Assembly (NCBI GenBank): GCA_019454915.1
Contig: JACFNM010000069.1
Span: forward strand, 1-11,870
Direction: 5' to 3'
Source of the DNA: Chitinophagaceae bacterium
GTDB taxonomy: Bacteria > Bacteroidota > Bacteroidia > Chitinophagales > Chitinophagaceae
DNA: 11,870 bases
In this document: piece after piece, positions 1 to 7,658 of the stretch
Numbering within the stretch: position 1 is the first letter of the stretch
Layout: each line of letters starts with the position of its first letter
Translations under genes and position numbers: made by a program
The notes under the pieces: generated by a model
Seen by the model: only the letters and a program-made list of their open reading frames with translations
What the model was told of the DNA's origin: nothing
Databases searched by the model: none

Positions 1-1264
1 TCCGGGACTTTGGCTGCTTTTTATTCCGGCTTTGTCGTGGGGGCAGAAAGCATTGTCCATACAGGTGGAGGGCGCCATCAACCCCGCATCGGCGGAGTTT
101 ATTCACAATGCCATAGACCGGGCGGAGAAAGAAAGCTATGAATGTTTGATTATCCGGCTCAACACGCCCGGCGGACTTTTAACGTCAACGAGGGCTATAG
201 TGGGTGATTTACTGGTGTCTCCGGTGCCTGTGATCGTGTATGTGGCTCCGGGAGGTGCACATGCAGGGTCGGCGGGGGTTTTTATCACCATGGCTGCGCA
301 TATTGCCGCTATGGCTCCGGCCACCAATATTGGCGCCGCCCATCCGGTATCTATGCAGGGTGGAATGGACAGTATTATGAGCAGTAAGGCCACCAATGAT
401 GCCGCCGCTTTTATCCGCAGTATAGCGGAAAAAAGAAACCGTAATTTGGAATGGGCGGAAGATGCGGTGAGAAACAGCGTATCCATTACTGAAAAGGAAG
501 CGCTGGAAGAAAACGTGATTGACCTGATTGCATCATCTGAGAAAGATTTGCTGGAGCAAATAGATGGCAGGGTGGTACTGCTACCCTTTAAGGAACAGGT
601 TTTACAAACGAAAAATGCGGTGGTGCAGGCTTATAGTATGAGTGTGTGGGAAAAACTGCTCAATATTATCAGTGATCCCAATGTCGCCTATATCCTGTTT
701 CTTTTGGGTTTGTATGGTATCATGTTTGAATTGTATAACCCGGGAGCTATGATTCCGGGCATCGTGGGTGTAATAAGCCTGATACTGGCTTTCTACTCCA
801 TGCAGTCTCTCCCGGTAAATTATGCGGCGCTGGCGTTGATCATTTTTGGTGTTGTCTTATTTATCCTTGAAATGAAAATCGTCAGTCACGGGATCCTGAC
901 GATAGGGGGTATTGTGTCTGTACTGTTGGGATCTATTATGCTGATACGCACCACTTCGGGTCTGGAGTTGGCGCGGATTTCCCGGAGCCTTATTTTTTCT
1001 GCCACGGCGGTTACTACCTTATTTTTTCTCTTCGTGGTGGGGATGGGTATCAGAGCCCAATCCCGGAAAGTGGTTACGGGTAGGGAAGGATTGAGCGGCG
1101 CCATAGGTGAAGCCATGAGTCCCCTCAATCCCTATGGCCGGGTGATGGTAGACGGTGAGATATGGAATGCGGAGTCCGTCGGCGGTTTGATACAAAAAGG
1201 CGAGAAGGTGCGGATAAAGGAGATGAAGGATCTGAAAGTATTTGTAGAAAAGATTCAGGTTTAG
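1..1264 (+). CDS. NfeD-family membrane serine protease (ClpP class), 5' end outside window
   Basis: The reading frame is open from base 2 and has no ATG near the edge. The first visible residues (PGLWLLFIPALSWGQ) look like the end of a signal peptide, so the true start lies upstream; TTG at 32 would cut this signal and is unlikely. About 420 residues are visible. An N-terminal ClpP/SppA-like protease domain contains the nucleophile motif AGSAG (Ser codon 269-271). A Lys in SSKATND (codon 386-388) sits where the dyad lysine of the archaeal NfeD homologue PH1510 falls, by eye alignment from memory. About five hydrophobic segments follow (roughly 690-1050), then a soluble C-terminal NfeD/OB-fold domain (roughly 1070-1261). 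This is the long NfeD form. Members of the family cleave hydrophobic segments of stomatin-type proteins, and a stomatin gene follows directly, which supports membrane quality control or microdomain function. The family call is firm; the substrate is inferred. Confidence 0.93.
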   Translation, partial: PGLWLLFIPALSWGQKALSIQVEGAINPASAEFIHNAIDRAEKESYECLIIRLNTPGGLLTSTRAIVGDLLVSPVPVIVYVAPGGAHAGSAGVFITMAAHIAAMAPATNIGAAHPVSMQGGMDSIMSSKATNDAAAFIRSIAEKRNRNLEWAEDAVRNSVSITEKEALEENVIDLIASSEKDLLEQIDGRVVLLPFKEQVLQTKNAVVQAYSMSVWEKLLNIISDPNVAYILFLLGLYGIMFELYNPGAMIPGIVGVISLILAFYSMQSLPVNYAALALIIFGVVLFILEMKIVSHGILTIGGIVSVLLGSIMLIRTTSGLELARISRSLIFSATAVTTLFFLFVVGMGIRAQSRKVVTGREGLSGAIGEAMSPLNPYGRVMVDGEIWNAESVGGLIQKGEKVRIKEMKDLKVFVEKIQV

Positions 1265-1295
1265 CATATATTAATATAAAACTAAAAATCAAGTT

Positions 1296-2066
1296 ATGGA
1301 ACAACTCCCCATTGGTCTAATTGTACTGCTGGTTTTCGTAATACTTATTTTGGCAAATTCTATTCGTATTCTACGCGAATATGAGCGGGGTGTAATCTTC
1401 CGGCTGGGTCGTTTGATTGGAGGCGAAGGCGTAAAAGGTCCGGGGCTTATCCTGTTGATTCCCGTGATAGATAAGATGGTGAAGGTGAGCCTTCGTGTAG
1501 TGGTGATGGACGTGCCTTCCCAGGATATTATTACCAGGGATAACGTATCTGTAAAAGTGAGCGCTGTTGTATATTGCCGGGTGGTGGAACCGCAAAAGGC
1601 GGTAGTGGCGGTAGAGAACTACCTGCTGGCGACCTCCCAGTTTTCTCAAACCACTTTACGAAGTGTATTGGGTCAGTCAGAACTGGATGACCTTCTGTCT
1701 CAGCGGGAGAAGATTAATATCAAGCTGCAGCAAATTATTGATATGCACACAGAACCCTGGGGCGTTAAGGTATCTAACGTGGAAGTGAAGCAGATAGACC
1801 TGCCTCAGGAAATGCAAAGGGCGATGGCAAAACAGGCTGAGGCAGAAAGAGAAAGGAGGAGTAAGGTGATTGCGGCTGAAGGGGAATTCCAGGCTTCTCA
1901 GAAGTTGGCGGATGCGGCGAAGATTCTGTCTGATGAGCCCAGTGCACTGACGCTTCGTTATTTGCAAACGTTACGGGAAATTGCTACTGAGAATAATTCT
2001 ACTACTTTATTCCCTATACCAATAGATATACTGAAACCTTTTTTGGGAGATAAAGAAAAGAAATAG
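1296..2066 (+). CDS. Stomatin/slipin-type SPFH (band 7) membrane protein
   Basis: This 256-residue protein has one N-terminal hydrophobic segment (about residues 6-22) followed by an SPFH/band 7 domain. Recognisable family features are [13 protein letters not shown] just after the membrane segment, [14 protein letters not shown] near residues 73-86, and a charged helix with [18 protein letters not shown] (about 180-197) that is typical of slipins. The C-terminus carries the hydrophobic [11 protein letters not shown] segment. Length and order match prokaryotic stomatin (slipin-2 type). Such proteins oligomerise at the inner membrane and organise membrane microdomains. The gene starts 31 bases after the NfeD stop and is followed by a terminator, so the two are probably one transcription unit, the classical stomatin-NfeD pair in which the protease processes the stomatin. 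No strong ribosome-binding sequence precedes the ATG, as is usual in Bacteroidota. Confidence 0.93.
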   Translation: MEQLPIGLIVLLVFVILILANSIRILREYERGVIFRLGRLIGGEGVKGPGLILLIPVIDKMVKVSLRVVVMDVPSQDIITRDNVSVKVSAVVYCRVVEPQKAVVAVENYLLATSQFSQTTLRSVLGQSELDDLLSQREKINIKLQQIIDMHTEPWGVKVSNVEVKQIDLPQEMQRAMAKQAEAERERRSKVIAAEGEFQASQKLADAAKILSDEPSALTLRYLQTLREIATENNSTTLFPIPIDILKPFLGDKEKK

Positions 2067-2097
2067 AGCGTTTTAATTCAGCGTTTGCAACGAAAAG

Positions 2098-2134
2098 AGA
2101 ATACCCAAAGAATTATTTTGGGTATTTTATTTTA
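2098..2134 (+). terminator. Rho-independent terminator after the stomatin gene
   Basis: A perfect 10-bp stem is formed by AATACCCAAA (2100-2109) and TTTGGGTATT (2117-2126) around a 7-base loop, extendable by a G-T and an A-T pair. A T-rich tail (TTATTTTATC) follows directly. It lies about 30 bases after the stomatin stop and ends the NfeD-stomatin unit before the next gene on the same strand. Confidence 0.82.
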
Positions 2135-2167
2135 TCATCGGTCTCTCCATCAAAATATATTCACCTG

Positions 2168-3184
2168 ATGAAAAATTGGATCATGAAATATGTTTTCCCC
2201 CTTTTGTTTCTGCTCACGTTGTCGGATTTGTCCATCGCCCAGTCTGAGTCCACCTTTGCCGAAAAGTTGGGATATCCCAAAGGAGCAAAGGTGATTATTC
2301 TTCACGTGGATGATATGGGTATGTCCTATGATTCCAATCTTGGCGGGCTAGAAGCCATGACAAAGGGCGTTGCCAACTCGTGCAGTGTGATGATGCCCTG
2401 CCCTTGGGTGCCGGGTTTTGTACATGCCCTGAAGCAGTATCCGAAGCTGGATGCCGGGTTGCACCTTACCTTAAATGCAGAATGGAAAGACTATCGCTGG
2501 GGACCATTGAGCGGGAAGACGCAGGTACCCGGTTTAACGGATTCGGAAGGCGCCATGTGGAGGGGCGTGGGAGATGTGGTGAAGCATGCCACTGCTGACG
2601 AGGTGGAGACGGAAATCAGGGCGCAGGTGGAGCGGGCCAGAACAATGGGATTTGAACCCACGCATCTCGACTCCCACATGGGAACCATTTTTGCTTCGCC
2701 GGCTTTTATGGAAAGGTATATTAAGGTAGGAATCGAGTATCAGATTCCCGTCATGTTTCCGGGTGGACATAATACCCTGATAGCGGCGGAATTGAAGAAT
2801 ACGTCTGCTAATATGCAAATGGCGCGTTCTGTTGGCAAAAAATTATGGGAGGCAGGATTGCCCGTATTAGACGACTTGTATAACGACAGCTACAGTTGGA
2901 AGCCTTCTCCGGATATCTATGCTGATGATCAGCGATTGCAGGCCTATAAAACCGCTAAATATATAGACGTATTGAAATCCCTTAAGCCGGGGATTACGAT
3001 GATTATCATGCACTGCACCAATACAACAGAAGTTTTTAAACACATCTCTGATTCAGGGCCAACCCGACGTGGTGACTACCTGGCGATGATGGATCCCAAA
3101 CTAAAACAGTTTATTGAAAAGGAAGGAATCATCCTTACCACCTGGCGGGAGATGATGGAGAGAAGAAGAAAAATATTGTTGTAG
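2168..3184 (+). CDS. Exported YdjC/ChbG-family carbohydrate deacetylase homologue
   Basis: This 338-residue protein belongs to the YdjC/ChbG group, metal-dependent deacetylases of N-acetylated (chito)oligosaccharides with a TIM-barrel-like fold. The visible signature is HVDDMGMS (H46, D48, D49; the family usually shows H-A-D-D-F-G), then GLHLTLN (H99), then THLDSHMGTIF (H166, H170), then MIIMHCTN (H282). The Asp and His residues are the expected metal and catalytic positions. A C-terminal TRRGDYLAMMDP segment also fits the family. The first 25 residues form a signal peptide ending SIAQ|S, so the protein probably works outside the cytoplasm, unlike E. coli ChbG. The start could be M1 (2168) or M6 (2183); both keep the signal. 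It follows the stomatin terminator, so it needs its own promoter, which I could not find with confidence. The substrate is unknown; cell-wall or environmental amino-sugar chains are plausible. Confidence 0.85.
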   Translation: MKNWIMKYVFPLLFLLTLSDLSIAQSESTFAEKLGYPKGAKVIILHVDDMGMSYDSNLGGLEAMTKGVANSCSVMMPCPWVPGFVHALKQYPKLDAGLHLTLNAEWKDYRWGPLSGKTQVPGLTDSEGAMWRGVGDVVKHATADEVETEIRAQVERARTMGFEPTHLDSHMGTIFASPAFMERYIKVGIEYQIPVMFPGGHNTLIAAELKNTSANMQMARSVGKKLWEAGLPVLDDLYNDSYSWKPSPDIYADDQRLQAYKTAKYIDVLKSLKPGITMIIMHCTNTTEVFKHISDSGPTRRGDYLAMMDPKLKQFIEKEGIILTTWREMMERRRKILL

Positions 3185-3237
3185 CCAACTGGGAGCTTCA
3201 GGAAGACGTAACTTCTGTTGAATACTGCCGGTAATAT

Positions 3238-3846
3238 ATGAAGTTAAAAAAAGTTTTCCTCCTGTTGCTTCTGCTGGTTATTGCAGAGACGTGGATGGCT
3301 TGTTGCGATTGTGAAGCTCCTAAGTATTATAACTATACGCATACGGGAATGGTTTTGCTCAACCTGGATAATCGGGGGCAAAACCCTGTTATCGCTTCCG
3401 ATTACCCAATCCCAAAGGATGCATACGGAATCAGGATCATCCTGACTACAGAAGCCACGGCCCGGCAAAAACCCGCATTTTCTTTTTTTATTCAAAGCGC
3501 CTATGCTTTTTCCTGCAAATGCGAGGCCGGTACGCAATACCTGCCGCGGGACAGTGTGGTCAATTTACGCATTTTTACGTTGAATGATTTTGACGCAGAA
3601 TATCCGGCGGGCAGCGAGATCAGCGATTATTTCAGGATACTGAGTTCAGATCATTACGCCACGGTTCCCGGTTATCTCAGCCAAAGCGGCGCCACTTTTA
3701 CCTATAATGAGCCCAGGGAGGTATTGCTGAATACAATGCTTCTTCAGCCGCCCGTTCAAAAAGGTAACTATCGTTTCAGAATTGAAATAGAATTGTCGGA
3801 CGGCCGCATATTTAATAAAGAAACGGACATGATTGAATTGAGATAA
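3238..3846 (+). CDS. Small cysteine-rich envelope protein, probable lipoprotein (DUF5034-like)
   Basis: This 202-residue protein starts with a lysine-rich n-region and a very hydrophobic LLLLLLLVIA core. A cysteine group follows at residues 22, 23 and 25 (MACCDCE). The first cysteine could be the lipidated residue, although the lipobox (W-M-A-C) is not canonical. The rest looks like a beta-rich periplasmic domain. A second C-x-C lies at residues 93-95, in a tract (AFSCKCEAG) that might form disulfides with the first group. I recall similar proteins in Bacteroidota under the name DUF5034, but this match is from memory and tentative. The stop codon TAA directly touches the ATG of the next gene, so the two are almost certainly co-translated. 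The gap after the deacetylase is 53 bases with no visible terminator, so the deacetylase may belong to the same transcript. Function unknown. Confidence 0.85.
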   Translation: MKLKKVFLLLLLLVIAETWMACCDCEAPKYYNYTHTGMVLLNLDNRGQNPVIASDYPIPKDAYGIRIILTTEATARQKPAFSFFIQSAYAFSCKCEAGTQYLPRDSVVNLRIFTLNDFDAEYPAGSEISDYFRILSSDHYATVPGYLSQSGATFTYNEPREVLLNTMLLQPPVQKGNYRFRIEIELSDGRIFNKETDMIELR

Positions 3847-4650
3847 ATGAAAAACATCATCCTGATAATGGGTTGTCTCTTTGTCACCCATGCGATGGCG
3901 CAGAAGAATCCGTTAAGAAAGCAGCGATTGATTTTTAGCCACGGAGTAGGTTATTCTTTTCTCCTGAATAATTTATACGTGGATCCCTTTATCGATCAAC
4001 TCAATAATTTCAATCAAAAAGGACCACTCCTCAATGCATTTACCGTAAACTGGTTCCTGAAAAATAACCTTGGACTTGAACTTAAAATCTATGTTTTGCC
4101 CGGCGATGAAAACCGGAACAGGAAAGACGTACTGCAGCGTATGGTGGAAGAACAATTCGGAGATTATTATTATTATTATAGCCCTGCTTTTAGCTACGGG
4201 TCTTATTCAGGAAAGGATTCCGAGATTTTTATCGGGAGCTTTGGATTAACCTATAAAATAGAGAAAAAGCGATTTACCTATATCCCGGGGTTTTATATAG
4301 GCGGTATAGATTTGAAGGCCCAACAGTCTTATTACAAGATATTGAAAGAGAAGGATTCGAACGCCATGTTAAGGCTGGATTATCGGTCTCTCTCAGGCTT
4401 AAGCAGTGGCTTTACATACGGACCCGAGATGTCGGTCATGTATCGTTTAAATACTATTGTCGGGATTAAGGCTAATCTTTCTTATCTGACGTATAACGCG
4501 TTGATAAATTATGAACGGACGGTAACGGATCTGGCTTTTGAAAATAAAACGGTAAGTTATTACAGGGGTGAAAAGGCTTTGCACCGTATTCATGCCGGTT
4601 TGAGTATTGCAATTGGATTTGGGCGCAGGGGGGAATGGGTTGCTCAATAA
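3847..4650 (+). CDS. Probable outer-membrane beta-barrel protein of unknown function
   Basis: This 267-residue protein has a clear signal peptide (MKNIILIMGCLFVTHAMA|Q, cleavage near residue 18). The mature part is rich in aromatic residues and in alternating polar/hydrophobic stretches such as FTVNWFLKNNLGLELKIYVL, SFGLTYKIEKKRFTYIPGFYIGG and RIHAGLSIAIGFG. This pattern and size suggest a small 8- to 10-strand outer-membrane barrel, in the style of many uncharacterised Bacteroidota porin-family proteins. The C-terminus (GRRGEWVAQ) lacks a final aromatic residue, which is a point against a standard BAM signal. A run of five tyrosines is encoded by a TAT repeat. The start codon abuts the stop of the upstream cysteine-rich protein (TAAATG), implying translational coupling and a shared task in the envelope. 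I do not recognise a specific family. Confidence 0.82.
   Translation: MKNIILIMGCLFVTHAMAQKNPLRKQRLIFSHGVGYSFLLNNLYVDPFIDQLNNFNQKGPLLNAFTVNWFLKNNLGLELKIYVLPGDENRNRKDVLQRMVEEQFGDYYYYYSPAFSYGSYSGKDSEIFIGSFGLTYKIEKKRFTYIPGFYIGGIDLKAQQSYYKILKEKDSNAMLRLDYRSLSGLSSGFTYGPEMSVMYRLNTIVGIKANLSYLTYNALINYERTVTDLAFENKTVSYYRGEKALHRIHAGLSIAIGFGRRGEWVAQ
4165..4179 (+). repeat. (TAT)5 trinucleotide repeat inside the barrel gene
   Basis: Five consecutive TAT codons encode five tyrosines between Asp and Ser. Slippage in units of three would change the tyrosine count without a frameshift. The tract is short, so it may be simple codon choice. Confidence 0.9.
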
Positions 4651-4686
4651 GTGCACCCCTCAGCCGGAGAAGTTTGAAATCTAATC

Positions 4687-4884
4687 TTAAAATCTGTTCA
4701 CAAATTTCTCGTCAATCCAGTCTAATCGAAATACCAGTGACAAAAACAGTGCTTTCAATAGTGAAAACCTTTTCGCATCTCTCCCCCTTCCCGAAAAAGA
4801 GGGCTTCCCTTTTTCTACATGACGTAGATAGAGAAATCGTCTTCCGGTAGGTGTTTCTTTATATTTATACAGTACGAATTTCAT
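4687..4884 (-). CDS. Small hypothetical protein, 65 residues, basic
   Basis: The protein starts MKFVLYKYKETPTGRRFLYL and ends KALFLSLVFRLDWIDEKFVN plus RF. It is strongly basic, has no signal peptide and no obvious membrane segment beyond a short LFLSLVF patch. The sequence reads like real coding: a lysine-rich start, balanced composition and ordinary codons. A promoter of Bacteroidota form lies just upstream (4911-4941), at a sensible distance from the ATG. It occupies most of the 330-base gap between the barrel gene and mutS, the rest of which shows nothing notable. It lies 96 bases downstream of the mutS stop on the same strand. I do not recognise a family and suggest no function. A GAAAAA/TTTTTC imperfect inverted repeat (4793-4815) lies inside it and could instead be a weak terminator for the converging plus-strand gene, which leaves some doubt. 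Confidence 0.5.
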   Translation of the reverse strand: MKFVLYKYKETPTGRRFLYLRHVEKGKPSFSGRGRDAKRFSLLKALFLSLVFRLDWIDEKFVNRF

Positions 4885-4910
4885 AGCGGCTCATAGGTGT
4901 AAACATGTAG

Positions 4911-4941
4911 CGAAAATATTGGAAAACGCTAATCAGGGCAA
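4911..4941 (-). promoter_or_regulatory. Bacteroidota-type promoter for the 65-residue ORF
   Basis: Read on the minus strand, TTG (4941-4939) is followed by exactly 20 bases and then TATTTTCG (4918-4911). This matches the Bacteroidota sigma-factor consensus TTG-N19-21-TAnnTTTG in all but one base. The ATG at 4884 lies 26 bases beyond the -7 element, giving a short leader of normal length. Confidence 0.45.
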
Positions 4942-4980
4942 TTTTTTTAGATGGGCGTGCTTATCGGAAGGATGAATGAA

Positions 4981-7587
4981 CTATTTGAGGAGATTTTTGA
5001 TTTCATTCAACTTGAGCAGCGCTTCCACGGGCGTCAGGCGATTAATGTCCAGGTTTTCAAGGATTTGCCTCATTTGTTGGAAAGTTTCGGTATGTACGTC
5101 AAAGATGGAGAGTTGCACCTGGGGTACGGAAAGTTGTTTTACGGACTGATTTAGCCCTCCGGAATCCTGTGCGCCGCGTTTTGTTTCCAGTTGCTTTAAA
5201 ATGGCATTGGCGCGTTCGATTAAAAGGGGAGGCATCCCTGCCATTCTCGCTACGTGTATACCAAAACTGTGGGTGCTGCCACCCGGAGCCAACTTACGCA
5301 GGAAGATAATTTTATTTCCCACTTCTTTGTTTGTGATATGGTAATTCTTAACCCGTGGCAGTTTGTTTTCCAGCTCGTTTAACTCATGGTAATGGGTAGC
5401 AAATAAGGTTTTCGGCGCAAAAGGAGAATTGTGTAAGAACTCGGCAATACTCCAGGCGATGGATATTCCGTCGTAAGTGGAAGTGCCTCTGCCGATTTCA
5501 TCCAGCAGAATAAGGCTGCCGGCAGAGATATTATTGATAATACTGGCGGTCTCATTCATTTCAACCATAAAGGTTGATTCGCCCGCACTTAAATTATCTG
5601 AAGCGCCTACTCTTGTAAATATTTTATCCGTAATGGGAATGAGCGCAGTCTCTGCCGGGACGAAACTGCCGACATGGGCCATCAATGTAATAAGTGCAGT
5701 TTGCCGTAGCAGCGCACTTTTACCACTCATGTTGGGCCCGGTGAGGATGATCATCTGCTGTTCCTCCGGGTCGAGGATGATATCATTGGGGATGTATTGT
5801 TCGCCCGGGGGCAGGTTACATTCAATTACGGGATGCCGGCTGCCCGTGAGCTCCAGTCGCTGGCCGCCGTGCAGTTGGGGTCTTCTGTATTTGTATCTTA
5901 ATGCATTGTTGGCGAAGCAAATCAGGCAGTCGAGGATCGCCAGGATATTACCGTTTACCTGGATGGGTGCAATATAGTCCTGCAATTCAAGCAACAGCTT
6001 ATCATACAACCCGGCTTCAATTTGCAGAATCTTTTCTTCTGCTCCGGTGATCTTTTCTTCGTAGTGCTTCAACTCCGGCGTTATATATCTTTCCGCATTG
6101 GTGAGCGTTTGCTTCCGTATCCAGGATTCCGGTACCTTGTTCTTGTGCGCGTTGGTGACTTCCAGATAGTACCCAAAAACATTATTAAATCCTACTTTCA
6201 GGGAAGTGATGCCTGTAGCTTCGGTTTCTTTTTGCTGCAGCTTCAGCAGGTATTCTTTTCCGCCTGTCGCTATTTGTCGCAGTTCATCCAATTCCTGATG
6301 CACGCCTTCCCGGATAATATTGCCTTTGTTGACCTGCACAGGTGGATTTTCAATAACCTCTTCATTGATCTTTTCGGCGATATACTGGCAGGGATTCAGC
6401 GCATCGGCCAATCGTTTTAAATACTCGTTGTCACTTTGTGTGCCCGCCTCTTTAATTTGCTGAATATGATTGAGCCCACGAGCTATCTGCTTAACTTCTC
6501 TCGGATTTATTTTTCGCAGGGGAATCTTAGCCGCCAATCGTTCCACGTCGCCACTTTGTTTAATATGTTGCGAGATAAGATTTCTCTGATCCGTTTCTTT
6601 GATGAAGTGTTCTACAAGGTTCAGTCGTTCATTGATATGGCTGATATCTCTCAACGGGAGTACGATCCATCGCTTTAATAAACGAGCTCCCATAGGAGAC
6701 ACCGTACTGTCCATTACCTTTTGCAGGGTCTGTTCACCTTCGGCGCCCGCGCCTAATAGTTCGAGGTTACGAATGGTGAAGCGGTCCATCCATAAATGTT
6801 CGTCCTGGTCAATCCTTTGGATAGAAGTAATATGCTGAAGATGGGGATGTTCGGTATCTTTCAGATAATGTAATACGGCGTTTGCTGCGATAACGCCCAG
6901 CGACATGTTTTCAATCCCAAATCCTTTCAGGGAATGCGTGCCGAAATGCTTCAGCAGGTTTTCAATAGCAAAGGTCTTGTCAAACATCCAGTTTTCCAGC
7001 GCGTAGGTATAAAATTTAGTACCAAAGAGCTCTTTAAATTGCTTCTGAAAACTTCTCTGGAAAATGACTTCAGCAGGTTTCAGGCTTTGCAACAATTTAT
7101 CTGCATACTCCATGTTGCCTTCCGCTACAAAAAATTCGCCGGTGGAGATATCCAGAAAGGCGACACCGGCTTTATTTTCTTCACTATAGATACCGGCTAA
7201 GAAATTATTACGATCGTGCTCCAGCAGCTTATCATTGGTGGCGACTCCCGGCGTAACCATCTCGGTCACACCCCGTTTGACGATGCCTTTTGCCTGCTTC
7301 GGATCTTCCAACTGGTCGCAAATAGCCACGCGGTAACCCGCCTTAACGAGTTTATGCAGATAAGTATCCAGCGCGTGATGAGGAAATCCGGCCAGTTCCG
7401 ATGAAGCGGCCCCGCCATTATTCCTTTTCGTAAGCGTAATGCCGAGGATCCTCGAAGTGAGTATTGCATCTTCTCCGAAGGTTTCATAGAAGTCGCCCAC
7501 GCGGAATAACAATATTGCATCGGGATATTTTTGTTTAATAGCCCGGTGCTGTTGCATCAAAGGAGTATCTGTATTTGCCTTGGCCAT
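4981..7587 (-). CDS. mutS: DNA mismatch repair ATPase MutS
   Basis: MutS recognises base mismatches and small loops and, with MutL, starts repair. The protein is 868 residues from the ATG at 7587; a TTG at 7599 would add only four residues (MPTC) and is less likely. The mismatch-contacting Phe-x-Glu is present in GDFYETF (Phe33, Glu35). Connector, core/lever and clamp regions follow at normal lengths. The ATPase domain shows Walker A GPNMSGKS (about 617-624), the GESTFMVEM motif (about 669-677), Walker B LILLDEIGRGTS (about 692-703) and FATHYHEL (about 729-736). Near the C-terminus QLSIFD (about 825-830) resembles the QLSLF-type sliding-clamp binding motif, and the end VEALLKLNEIKNLL fits the family. 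It appears intact. It lies 71 bases downstream of the HMA-domain gene on the same strand; mutL is not in the window. Confidence 0.98.
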   Translation of the reverse strand: MAKANTDTPLMQQHRAIKQKYPDAILLFRVGDFYETFGEDAILTSRILGITLTKRNNGGAASSELAGFPHHALDTYLHKLVKAGYRVAICDQLEDPKQAKGIVKRGVTEMVTPGVATNDKLLEHDRNNFLAGIYSEENKAGVAFLDISTGEFFVAEGNMEYADKLLQSLKPAEVIFQRSFQKQFKELFGTKFYTYALENWMFDKTFAIENLLKHFGTHSLKGFGIENMSLGVIAANAVLHYLKDTEHPHLQHITSIQRIDQDEHLWMDRFTIRNLELLGAGAEGEQTLQKVMDSTVSPMGARLLKRWIVLPLRDISHINERLNLVEHFIKETDQRNLISQHIKQSGDVERLAAKIPLRKINPREVKQIARGLNHIQQIKEAGTQSDNEYLKRLADALNPCQYIAEKINEEVIENPPVQVNKGNIIREGVHQELDELRQIATGGKEYLLKLQQKETEATGITSLKVGFNNVFGYYLEVTNAHKNKVPESWIRKQTLTNAERYITPELKHYEEKITGAEEKILQIEAGLYDKLLLELQDYIAPIQVNGNILAILDCLICFANNALRYKYRRPQLHGGQRLELTGSRHPVIECNLPPGEQYIPNDIILDPEEQQMIILTGPNMSGKSALLRQTALITLMAHVGSFVPAETALIPITDKIFTRVGASDNLSAGESTFMVEMNETASIINNISAGSLILLDEIGRGTSTYDGISIAWSIAEFLHNSPFAPKTLFATHYHELNELENKLPRVKNYHITNKEVGNKIIFLRKLAPGGSTHSFGIHVARMAGMPPLLIERANAILKQLETKRGAQDSGGLNQSVKQLSVPQVQLSIFDVHTETFQQMRQILENLDINRLTPVEALLKLNEIKNLLK

Positions 7588-7658
7588 GCAGGTTGGCAAA
7601 AATACGGAACTGGAGCGAATGTATAGCTATAAGCTAATCCTTACCGCACATTATGCAG

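Noticed and set aside
2380..2598. A 72-codon plus-strand frame inside the deacetylase gene
   Set aside because: It overlaps the conserved deacetylase motifs in a different frame and resembles no protein; a shadow of the real gene.
4793..4815. Imperfect inverted repeat GAAAAA..GGG-CTT-CCC-TTTTTC
   Set aside because: It could be a weak terminator for the barrel gene, but the arms are uneven (two-base bulge), it is 140 bases past the stop, and it lies inside the small minus-strand ORF.
5477..5977. A 166-codon open frame on the plus strand, opposite mutS
   Set aside because: It lies entirely antisense to the conserved MutS ATPase domain, and its translation has no recognisable features. Several similar plus-strand frames inside mutS (6022-6420, 6436-6678, 6934-7200) are rejected for the same reason.
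7597..7604. TATTTTTG on the minus strand, a perfect TAnnTTTG match just before mutS
   Set aside because: Only nine bases separate it from the mutS ATG and no TTG lies 19-21 bases upstream, so it is not convincing as the mutS promoter.
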